Source of the DNA: Clarkia xantiana subsp. parviflora
Lineage: Eukaryota > Streptophyta > Magnoliopsida > Myrtales > Onagraceae
Length of the DNA stretch: 64,000 bases
Direction: 5' to 3'
Assembly: GCA_036873135.1 (NCBI GenBank)
Contig: JAPTYO010000027.1
Coordinates: forward strand, 4,108,322-4,172,321
Positions 54,434 through 64,000 of this stretch are shown in pieces (the first letter of the stretch is position 1; each line of letters starts with the position of its first letter). Position numbers and translations under genes: made by a program. Under the pieces are notes generated by a model. The model was given only the letters and a program-made list of their open reading frames with translations, was not told where the DNA came from and made no database searches.

Positions 54434-57400
54434 TATGATGTCGAGGAGTCAGTGAAGACTGATCCTTTGTAGATCTTCGCCGACTGTATGAAGTCGAGGA
54501 GTCAGTGAAAACTGATCATTTGTAGATCTTCGCCGACTGTATGAAGTCGAGGAGTCAGTGAAGACCGATCCTTTGTAGATCTTCGGCGAATTTATGAAGT
54601 CGAGGAGTCATTGAAGACTGATCTTTTGTAGATCTTTGCCGAATGTATGAAGTCGTGGAGTTAGTGAAGACTGATCATTTGTAGATCTTCGCCGACTGTA
54701 TGAAGTCGAGGAGTCAGTGAAGACTGATCCTTTGTAGATCTTCGCCGACTGTATGAAGTCGAGGAGTCAGTGAAGACTTATCCTTTGTAGATGACGACTT
54801 TCGGAAGTCGAGGATTCAGTGAAGACTGATCATTTGTAGATCTTCGGCGACTGTATGAAGTCGAGGAGTCAGTGAAGACTGATCATTTGTAGATCTTCGC
54901 CGACTGTATGAAGTCGAGGAGTCAGTGAAGACTGATCCTTTGTAGATCTTCGCGACTGTATGAAGTCGAGGAGTCAGTGAAGACTGATCCTTTGTAGATC
55001 TTCGCCGACTGTATGAAGTCGAGGAGTCAGTGAGGACTGATCCTTTGTAGATCTTCGGCGACTGTATGAAGTCGAGGAGTCAGTGATAACTGATCCTCTG
55101 TAGATCTTCGCCGACTGTATGAAGTCGAGGAGTCAGTGAAGACTGATCCTTTGTAGATTGCGACTTTCGGAAGTCGAGGAGTCAGTGAACACTAATCCTT
55201 TGTAGATCTTCGGCGACTGTATGAAGTCGAGGAGTCAGTGAAGACTGATCCTTTGTAGATCTTCGCCGACTGTATGAAGTCGAGGAGTAAGTGAAAACTG
55301 ATCATTTGTAGATCTTCGCCGACTGTATGAAGTCGAGGAGTCAGTGAAGACCGATCCTTTGTAGATCTTCGACGAATTTATGAAGTCGAGGAGTCATTGA
55401 AGACTGATCCTTTGTAGATCTTCGCTGACTGTATGAAGTCGGGGAGTCAGTGAAGACTGATCCTTTGTAGATCTTCGCCGACTGTATGAAGTTGAGGAGT
55501 CAGGGAAGACTGGTCCTTTGTAGATCTACGCCGACTGTATGAAGTCGAGGAGTCAGTGAAGACTGAACCTTTGTAGATGACGACTTTCGGAAGTCGTGAA
55601 TTCAGTGAAGACTGATCCTTTGTAGATCTTCGGCGACTGTCTGAATTCGAGGAGTCAGTGAAGACGTATCCTTTGTAGATCTTCGCCGACTGTATGAAGT
55701 CGAGGAGTCAGTGAAGACAGATCCTTTGTAGATCTAAACTGATCCTTTGTAGATGGCGACTTTCGGAAGTCGAGGAGTCAGTGAAGACTGATCCTTTGTA
55801 GATCTTCGGCGACTGTATGAAGTCGAGGGATCAGTGAAGACTGATCCTTTGTAGATCTTCGGCGACTGTATGAAGTCGAGGAGTCAGTGAAGACTGATCC
55901 TCTGTAGATCTTCGCCGACTGTATGAAGTTAAGGAGTCAGTGAAGACTGATCATTTGTAGATGGCGACTTTCGGAAGTCGAGGAGTCAGTGAATACTGAT
56001 CCTTTGTAGATCTTCGGCGACTGTATGAAGTCGAGGAGTCAGTGAAGACTGATCCTTTGTAGATCTTCGCCGACTGTATGAAGTCGAGGAGTCAGTGAAA
56101 ACTGATCAATTTTAGATCTTCGCCGACTGTATGAAGTCGAGGAGTCAGTGAAGACCGATCCTTTGTAGATCTTCGGCGAATTTATGAAGTCGAGGAGTCA
56201 TTGAAGACTGATCCTTTGTAGATCTTTGCCGACTGTATGAATTCGTGGAGTCAGTGAAGACTGATCATTTGTAGATCTTCGCCGACTGTATGAAGTCAAG
56301 GAGTCAATGAAGACTGATCCTTTGTAGATCTTCACCGATTGTATGAAGTCGAGGAGTCAGTGAAGACTGATCCTTTGTAGATGACGACTTTCGGAAGTCG
56401 AGGATTCAGTGAAGACTGATCATTTGTAGATCTTCGGCGACTGTATGAAGTCGAGGAGTCAGTGAAGACTGATCATTTGTAGATCTTCGCCGACTGTATG
56501 AAGTCGAGGAGTCAGTGAAGACTGATCCTTTGTAGATCTTCGCCGACTGTATGAAGTCGAGGAGTCAGTGAGGACTGATCCTTTGTAGATCTTCGCCGAC
56601 AGTATGAAGTCGAGGAGTCAGTGAAAACTGATCATTTGTAGATCTTCGCCGACTGTATGAAGTCGAGGAGTCAGTGAAGACCGATCCTTTGTAGATCTTC
56701 GACGAATTTATGAAGTCGAGGAGTCATTGAAGACTGATCCTTTGTAGATCTTCGCCGACTGTATGAAGTCGTGGAGTCAGTGAAGACTGATCCTTTGTAG
56801 ATCTTCGGCGACTGTATGAAGTCGAGGAATCAGTGAAGAGTGATCCTTTATAGATCTTCGCCGACTGTATGAAGTCGAGGAGTCAGTGAAGACTGATCCT
56901 TTGTAGATCTTCGCCGACTGTATGAAGTCGAGGAGTCAGTGAAAACTGATCCTTTGTAGATGGCGAATTTTGGAAGTCGAGGAGTCAGTGAAGACTGATC
57001 CTTTGTAGATCTTCGGCGACTGTATGAAGTCGAGGAGTCAGTGAAGACTGATCCTCTGTAGATCTTCGCCGACTGTATGAAGTCGAGGAGTCAGTGAAGA
57101 CTGATCCTTTGTAGATGGCGACTTTCGGAAGTCGAGGAGTCAGTGAAGACTGATCCTTTGTAGATCTTCGGCGACTGTATGAAGTCGAGGAGTCAGTGAA
57201 GACTGATCCTTTGTAGATCTTCGCCGACTGTATGAAGTCGAGGAGTCAGTGAAAACTGATCATTTGTAGATCTTCGCCGATTGTATGAAGTCGAGGAGTC
57301 AGTGAAGACCGATCCTTTGTAGATCTTCGACGAATTTATGAAGTCGATGAGTCATTGAAGACTGATCCTTTGTAGATCTTCGCCGACTGTATGAAGTCGT

Positions 57401-60400
57401 GGAGTCAGTGAAGACTGATCCTTTGTAGATCTTCGCCGACTGTATGAAGTCGAGGAGTCAGTGAAGACTGGTCCTTTGTAGATCTTCGCCGACTGTATGA
57501 AGTCGAGCAGTCAGTGAAGACTGATCCTTTGTAGATGACGACTTTCGGAAGTCGAGGATTCAGTGAAGACTGATCCTTTGTAGATCTTCGCCGACTGTAT
57601 GAAGTCGAGGAGTCAGTGAAGACTGATCCTTTGTAGATCTTCGCCGACTGTATGAAGTCGAGGAGTTAGTGAGGACTGATCCTTTGTAGATCTTCGCCGA
57701 CAGTATGAAGTCGAGGAGTCAGTGAAAACTGATCATTTGTAGATCTTCGCCGACTGTATGAAGTCGAGGAGTCAGTGAAGACCGATCCTTTGTAGATCTT
57801 CGACGAATTTATGAAGTCGAGGAGTCATTGAAGACTGATCCTTTGTAGATCTTCGCCGACTGTATGAAGTCGTGGAGTCAGTGAAGACTGATCCTTTGTA
57901 GATCTTCGGCGACTGTATGAAGTCGAGGAATCAGTGAAGACTGATCCTTTATAGATCTTCGCCGACTGTATGAAGTCGAGGAGTCAGTGAAGACTGATCC
58001 TTTGTAGATCTTCGCCGACTGTATGAAGTCGAGGAGTCAGTGAAAACTGATCCTTTGTAGATGGCGAATTTTGGAAGTCGAGGAGTCAGTGAAGACTGAT
58101 CCTTTGTAGATCTTCGGCGACTGTATGAAGTCGAGGAGTCAGTGAAGACTGATCCTCTGTAGATCTTCGCCGACTGTATGAAGTCGAGGAGTCAGTGAAG
58201 ACTGATCCTTTGTAGATGGCGACTTTCGGAAGTCGAGGAGTCAGTGAAGACTGATCCTTTGTAGATCTTCGGCGACTGTATGAAGTCGAGGAGTCAGTGA
58301 AGACTGATCCTTTGTAGATCTTCGCCGACTGTATGAAGTCGAGGAGTCAGTGAAAACTGATCATTTGTAGATCTTCGCCGATTGTATGAAGTCGTGGAGT
58401 CAGTGAAGACCGATCCTTTGTAGATCTTCGACGAATTTATGAAGTCGATGAGTCATTGAAGACTGATCCTTTGTAGATCTTCGCCGACTGTATGATGTCG
58501 AGGAGTCAGTGAAGACTGATCCTTTGTAGATCTTCGCCGACTGTATGAAGTCGAGGAGTCAGTGAAAACTGATCATTTGTAGATCTTCGCCGACTGTATG
58601 AAGTCGAGGAGTCAGTGAAGACCGATCCTTTGTAGATCTTCGACGAATTTATGAAGTCGAGGAGTCATTGAAGACTGATATTTTGTAGATCTTTGCCGAA
58701 TGTATGAAGTCGTGGAGTTAGTGAAGACTGATCATTTGTAGATCTTCGCCGACTGTATGAAGTCGAGGAGTCAGTGAAGACTGATCCTTTGTAGATCTTC
58801 GCCGACTGTATGAAGTCGAGGAGTCAGTGAAGACTTATCCTTTGTAGATGACGACTTTCGGAAGTCGAGGATTCAGTGAAGACTGATCATTTGTAGATCT
58901 TCGGCGACTGTATGAAGTCGAGGAGTTAGTGAAGACTGATCATTTGTAGATCTTCGCCGACTGTATGAAGTCGAGGAGTCAGTGAAGACTGATCCTTTGT
59001 AGATCTTCGCGACTGTATGAAGTCGAGGAGTCAGTGAAGACTGATCCTTTGTAGATCTTCGCCGACTGTATGAAGTCGAGGAGTCAGTGAGGACTGATCC
59101 TTTGTAGATCTTCGGCGACTGTATGAAGTCGAGGAGTCAGTGATAACTGATCCTCTGTAGATCTTCGCCGACTGTTTGAAGTCGAGGAGTCAGTGAAGAC
59201 TGATCCTTTGTAGATTGCGACTTTCGGAAGTCGAGGAGTCAGTGAAGACTAATCCTTTGTAGATCTTCGGCGACTGTATGAAGTCGAGGAGTCAGTGAAG
59301 ACTGATCCTTTGTAGATCTTCGCCGACTGTATGAAGTCGAGGAGTAAGTGAAAACTGATCATTTGTAGATCTTCGCCGACTGTATGAAGTCGAGGAGTTA
59401 GTGAAGACCTATCCTTTGTAGATCTTCGACGAATTTATGAAGTCGAGGAGTCATTGAAGACTGATCCTTTGTAGATCTTCGCTGACTGTATGAAGTCGGG
59501 GAGTCAGTGAAGACTGATCCTTTGTAGATCTTCGCCGACTGTATGAAGTTGAGGAGTCAGGGAAGACTGGTCCTTTGTAGATCTACGCCGACTGTATGAA
59601 GTCGAGGAGTCAGTGAAGACTGATCCTTTGTAGATGACGACTTTCGGAAGTCGAGAATTCAGTGAAGACTGATCCTTTGTAGATCTTCGGCGACTGTATG
59701 AATTCGAGGAGTCAGTGAAGACGTATCCTTTGTAGATCTTCGCCGACTGTATGAAGTCGAGGAGTCAGTGAAGACAGATCCTTTGTAGATCTAAAACTGA
59801 TCCTTTGTAGATGGCGACTTTCGGAAGTCGAGGAGTCAGTGAAGACTGATCCTTTGTAGATCTTCGGCGACTGTATGAAGTCGAGGGATCAGTGAAGACT
59901 GATCCTTTGTAGATCTTCGGCGACTGTATGAAGTCAAGGAGTCAGTGAAGACTGATCCTCTGTAGATCTTCGCCGACTGTATGAAGTTAAGGAGTCAGTG
60001 AAGACTGATCATTTTTAGATGGCGACTTTCGGAAGTCAAGGAGTCAGTGAAGACTGATCCTTTGTAGATCTTCGGCGACTGTATGAAGTCGAGGAGTCAG
60101 TGAAGACTGATCCTTTGTAGATCTTCGCCGACTGTATGAAGTCGAGGAGTCAGTGAAAACTGATCAATTTTAGATCTTCGCCGACTGTATGAAGTCGAGG
60201 AGTCAGTGAAGACCGATCCTTTGTAGATTTTCGGCGAATTTATGAAGTCGAGGAGTCATTGAAGACTGATCCTTTGTAGATCTTTGCCGACTGTATGAAT
60301 TCGTGGAGTCAGTGAAGACTGATCATTTGTAGATCTTCGCCGACTGTATGAAGTCGAGGAGTCAATGAAGACTGATCCTTTGTAGATCTTCACCGATTGT

Positions 60401-60800
60401 ATGAAGTCGAGGAGTCAGTGAAGACTGATCCTTTGTAGATGACGACTTTCGGAAGTCGAGGATTCAGTGAAGACTGATCATTTGTAGATCTTCGGCGACT
60501 GTATGAAGTCGAGAAGTCAGTGAAGACTGATCATTTGTAGATCTTCGCCGACTGTATGAAGTCGAGGAGTCAGTGAAGACTGATCCTTTGTAGATCTTCG
60601 CCGACTGTATGAAGTCGAGGAGTCAGTGAGGACTGACCCTTTGTAGATCTTCGCCGACAGTATGAAGTCGAGGAGTCAGTGAAAACTGATCATTTGTAGA
60701 TCTTCGCCGACTGTATGAAGTCGAGGAGTCAGTGAAGACCGAACCTTTGTAGATCTTCGACGAATTTATGAAGTCGAGGAGTCATTGAAGACTGATCCTT
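54434..60800 (+). repeat. About 4057-bp spaced duplicate within the satellite
   Basis: TATGATGTCG 54434/58491, ATCTTTGCCGAATG 54632/58689, ATCTACGCC 55523/59581, ATCTAAA 55732/59789, ATTCGTGG 56241/60299. At least 2.3 kb (54434 to about 56750) is copied at 58491 to about 60800. Confidence 0.85.
56580..58480 (+). repeat. 1101-bp duplicate within the satellite
   Basis: Markers AGTATGAAG 56601/57702, GCGAATTTTGG 56963/58064 and AAGTCGATGA 57341/58442 are all 1101 bp apart. A further copy of part of the block lies 3602-3603 bp upstream (53361, 53741). Confidence 0.85.
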
Positions 60801-62570
60801 TGTAGATCTTCGCCGACTGTATGAAGTCGAGGAGTCAGTGAGGACTGATCCTTTGTAGATCTTCGGCGACTGTATGAAGTCGAGGAGTCAGTGAAACTGA
60901 TCCTCTGTAGATCTTCGCCGACTGTTTGAAGTCGAGGAGTCAGTGAAGACTGATCCTTTGTAGATTGCGACTTTCGGAAGTCGAGGAGTCAGTGAAGACT
61001 AATCCTTTGTAGATCTTCGGCGACTGTATGAAGTCGAGGAGTCAGTTAAGACTGATCCTTTGTAGATCTTCGCCGACTGTATGAAGTCGAGGAGTAAGTG
61101 AAAACTGATCATTTGTAGATCTTCGCCGACTGTATGAAGTCGAGGAGTTAGTGAAGACCTATCCTTTGTAGATCTTCGACGAATTTATGAAGTCGAGGAG
61201 TCATTGAAGACTGATCCTTTGTAGATCTTCGCTGACTGTATGAAGTCGGGGAGTCAGTGAAGACTGATCCTTTGTAGATCTTCGCCGACTGTATGAAGTT
61301 GAGGAGTCAGGGAAGACTGGTCCTTTGTAGATCTACGCCGACTGTATGAAGTCGAGGAGTCAGTGAAGACTGATCCTTTGTAGATGACGACTTTCGGAAG
61401 TCGAGAATTCAGTGAAGACTGATCCTTTGTAGATCTTCGGCGACTGTCTGAATTCGAGGAGTCAGTGAAGACGTATCCTTTGTAGATCTTCGCCGACTGT
61501 ATGAAGTCGAGGAGTCAGTGAAGACAGATCCTTTGTAGATCTAAAACTGATCCTTTGTAGATGGCGACTTTCGGAAGTCGAGGAGTCAGTGAAGACTGAT
61601 CCTTTGTAGATCTTCGGCGACTGTATGAAGTCGAGGGATCAGTGAAGACTGATCCTTTGTAGATCTTCGGCGACTGTATGAAGTCGAGGAGTCAGTGAAG
61701 ACTGATCCTCTGTAGATCTTCGCCGACTGTATGAAGTTAAGGAGTCAGTGAAGACTGATCATTTTTAGATGGCGACTTTCGGAAGTCAAGGAGTCAGTGA
61801 ATACTGATCCTTTGTAGATCTTCGGCGACTGTATGAAGTCGAGGAGTCAGTGAAGACTGATCCTTTGTAGATCTTCGCCGACTGTATGAAGTCGAGGAGT
61901 CAGTGAAAACTGATCATTTTAGATCTTCGCCGACTGTATGAAGTCGAGGAGTCAGTGAAGACCGATCCTTTGTAGATTTTCGGCGAATTTATGAAGTCGA
62001 GGAGTCATTGAAGACTGATCCTTTGTAGATCTTTGCCGACTGTATGAATTCGTGGAGTCAGTGAAGACTGATCATTTGTAGATCTTCGCCGACTGTATGA
62101 AGTCGAGGAGTCAATGAAGACTGATCCTTTGTAGATCTTCACCGATTGTATGAAGTCGAGGAGTCAGTGAAGACTGATCCTTTGTAGATGACGACTTTCG
62201 GAAGTCGAGGATTCAGTGAAGACTGATCATTTGTAGATCTTCGGCGACTGTATGAAGTCGAGGAGTCAGTGAAGACTGATCATTTGTAGATCTTCGCCGA
62301 CTGTATGAAGTCGAGGAGTCAGTGAAGACTGATCCTTTGTAGATCTTCGCCGACTGTATGAAGTCGAGGAGTCAGTGAGGACTGACCCTTTGTAGATCTT
62401 CGCCGACAGTATGAAGTCGAGGAGTCAGTGAAAACTGATCATTTGTAGATCTTCGCCGACTGTATGAAGTCGAGGAGTCAGTGAAGACCGAACCTTTGTA
62501 GATCTTCGACGAATTTATGAAGTCGAGGAGTCATTGAAGACTGATCCTTTGTAGATCTTCGCCGACTGTA
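59100..62570 (+). repeat. 1750-bp tandem duplication within the satellite
   Basis: Marker variants recur at a constant distance: ACTGTTTGAA 59171/60921, ATCTACGCCG 59581/61331, ATCTAAAACT 59789/61539, CAGTATGAAG about 60659/62408. The two blocks share dozens of private variants, so one is a recent copy of the other. Confidence 0.88.
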
Positions 62571-64000
62571 TGAAGTCGTGGAGTCAGTGAAGACTGATCT
62601 TTTGTAGATCTTCGCCGACTGTATGAAGTCGAGGAGTCAGTGAAGACTGGTCCTTTGTAGATCTTCGCCGACTGTATGAAGTCGAGCAGTCAGTGAAGAC
62701 TGATCCTTTGTAGATGACGACTTTCGGAAGTCGAGGATTCAGTGAAGACTGATCCTTTGTAGATTTCGGAGACTCTATGAAGTCGAGGAGTCAGTGAAGA
62801 CTGATCCTTTGTAGATCTTCGCCGACTGTATGAAGTCGAGGAGTCTGTGAAGACAGATCCTTTGTAGATCTAAAACTGATCCTTTGTAGATGGCGACTTT
62901 CGGAAGTCGAGGAGTCAGTGAAGACTGATCCTTTGTAGATCTTCGGCGACTGTATGAAGTCGAGGAGTCAGTGAAGACTGATCCTCTGTAGATCTTCGCC
63001 GACTGTATGAAGTCGAGGAGTCAGTGAAGACTGATCCTTTGTAGATGGCGACTTTCGGAAGTCGAGGAGTCAGTGAAGACTGATCCTTTGTAGATCTTCG
63101 GCGACCAATGAAGTCGAGGAGTCAGTGAAGACTGTTCCTTTGTAGATCTTCGCCGACTGTATGAAGTCGAGGAGTCAGTGAAAACTGATCATTTGTAGAT
63201 CTTCGCCAACTGTATGAAGTCGAGGAGTCAGTGAAGACCGATCCTTTGTAGATCTTCGGCGAATTTATGAAGTCGAGGAGTCATTGAAGACTGATCCTTT
63301 GTAGATCTTTGCCGACTGTATGAAGTCGTGGAGTCAGTGAAGACTGATCATTTGTAGATCTTCGCCGACTGTATGAAGTCGAGGAGTCAATGAAGACTGA
63401 TCCTTTGTAGATCTTCACCGATTGTATGAAGTCGAGGAGTCAGTGAAGACTGATCCTTTGTAGATGACGACTTTCGGAAGTCGAGGATTCAGTTAAGACT
63501 GATCATTTGTAGATCTTCGGCGACTGTATAAAGTCGAGGAGTCAGTGAAGACTGATCATTTGTAGATCTTCGCCGACTGTATGAAGTCGAGGAGTCAGTG
63601 AAGACTGATCCTTTGTAGATCTTCGCCGACTGTATGAAGTCGAGGAGTCAGTGAGGACTGATCCTTTGTAGATCTTCGCCGACAGTATGAAGTCGAGGAG
63701 TCAGTGAAAACTGATCATTTGTAGATCTTCGCCGACTGTATGAAGTCGAGGAGTCAGTGAAGACCGATCCTTTGTAGATCTTCGACGAATTTATGAAGTC
63801 GAGGAGTCATTGAAGACTGATCCTTTGTAGATCTTCGTCGACTGTATGAAGTCGTGGAGTCAGTGAAGACTGATCCTTTGTAGATCTTCGCCGACTGTAT
63901 GAAGTCGAGGAGTCAGTGAAGACTGGTCCTTTGTAGATCTTCGCCGACTGTATGAAGTCGAGCAGTCAGTGAAGACTGATCCTTTGTAGATGACGACTTT

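Larger units (their letters stand above)
51389..64000 (-). mobile_element. Second Tat-type retrotransposon, 3' end only (runs off window)
   Basis: In minus-strand terms the window holds only its 3' LTR (51389-52157), PPT, tail of the antisense extra gene (about 52290-52561) and a hugely expanded tandem-repeat 3' UTR. The order matches the complete Tat element at 6-17 kb. Whether pol lies beyond 64000 cannot be seen. Confidence 0.7.
53046..64000 (+). repeat. Large 49/53-bp satellite array (about 11 kb, continues)
   Basis: Roughly 200 tandem monomers. The main 53-bp form is GTCGAGGAGTCAGTGAAGAC, TGATCCTTTGTAGATCTTCG, CCGACTGTATGAA. A shorter 49-bp form replaces the third part by GGCGACTTTCGGAA after TAGAT. 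Recurrent variants (GACGACTTTCGG, GATCATTTG, GACGAATTTATG with TCATTG, CGTGGAG) occur in fixed neighbour order, giving higher-order periods. No coding frame survives. It lies in the 3' UTR position of a Tat-type element. Confidence 0.95.

Noticed and set aside
53046..64000. CRISPR-like array
   Set aside because: Monomers are tandem without unique spacers, in a plant genome, and sit in a retrotransposon 3' UTR.
53046..64000. Calling the 49/53-bp array centromeric
   Set aside because: Monomer length is not the typical 150-180 bp and nothing in the window shows CENH3 association. Only ChIP or FISH could support this.

Overview
This is nuclear DNA from a flowering plant. The one clear host gene has AT-rich GT-AG introns of a kind usual in dicots; nothing in the window identifies the species. 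Nearly everything else is transposable-element sequence, mostly LTR retrotransposons nested in one another. The central gene encodes a secreted serine carboxypeptidase-like (SCPL) enzyme. Its six exons (19581-40593) join in frame into 476 codons plus a stop. Its first intron is 19.2 kb long because at least three kinds of element have landed in it.

Layout. 1-6229: a decayed Ty1/copia-type element with an LTR-like region at about 1.0-1.74 kb. 6230-17161: a structurally complete Ty3/gypsy element of the Tat lineage on the minus strand, with two LTRs, PBS, PPT and target duplication AGCAC. It carries broken gag and pol and, on the opposite strand, a spliced-looking extra gene with its own TATA box. 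17162-19044: the rest of the copia target, a copia RT/RNase H fragment and a 141-bp LTR. 19058-19839: SCPL upstream region and exon 1. 20572-28977: an old minus-strand copia element inside intron 1, itself hit by a gypsy element (21142 to about 23590) and by two MITE-like copies (27443-28925). 29020-38989: a very young non-autonomous LTR element (LARD-like) with target duplication ATTAG and two LTRs that differ visibly only by one 34-bp repeat unit. 39036-40593: SCPL exons 2-6.

40594-51388: 3' flank, a GC-rich island of unknown nature, a 973-bp Helitron (42406-43378) and a patchwork of copia, gypsy and LARD-like fragments. 51389-64000: a second Tat-type element on the minus strand, cut by the window edge. 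It has a 769-bp 3' LTR, a PPT, the tail of the antisense extra gene, and then about 11 kb of a 49/53-bp tandem repeat that runs off the window. In the first Tat element the same place between the extra gene and pol holds only about 0.65 kb of an unrelated 25-27-bp repeat. The array therefore looks like a satellite growing out of a retrotransposon 3' untranslated region, with several larger duplication periods (about 1101, 1750, 3602 and 4057 bp).

How the parts relate. The two Tat elements and the LARD share layout (gypsy-type PPT before TG...CA LTRs), and the complete Tat element and the LARD share a near-identical PBS (TGGCGCCGTCTGTGGG versus TGGCGCCGTCCGTGGG). The LARD has no recognisable protease, RT, RNase H or integrase, so it was probably mobilised in trans by a Tat-type relative. 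No rRNA, tRNA or CRISPR features were recognised.
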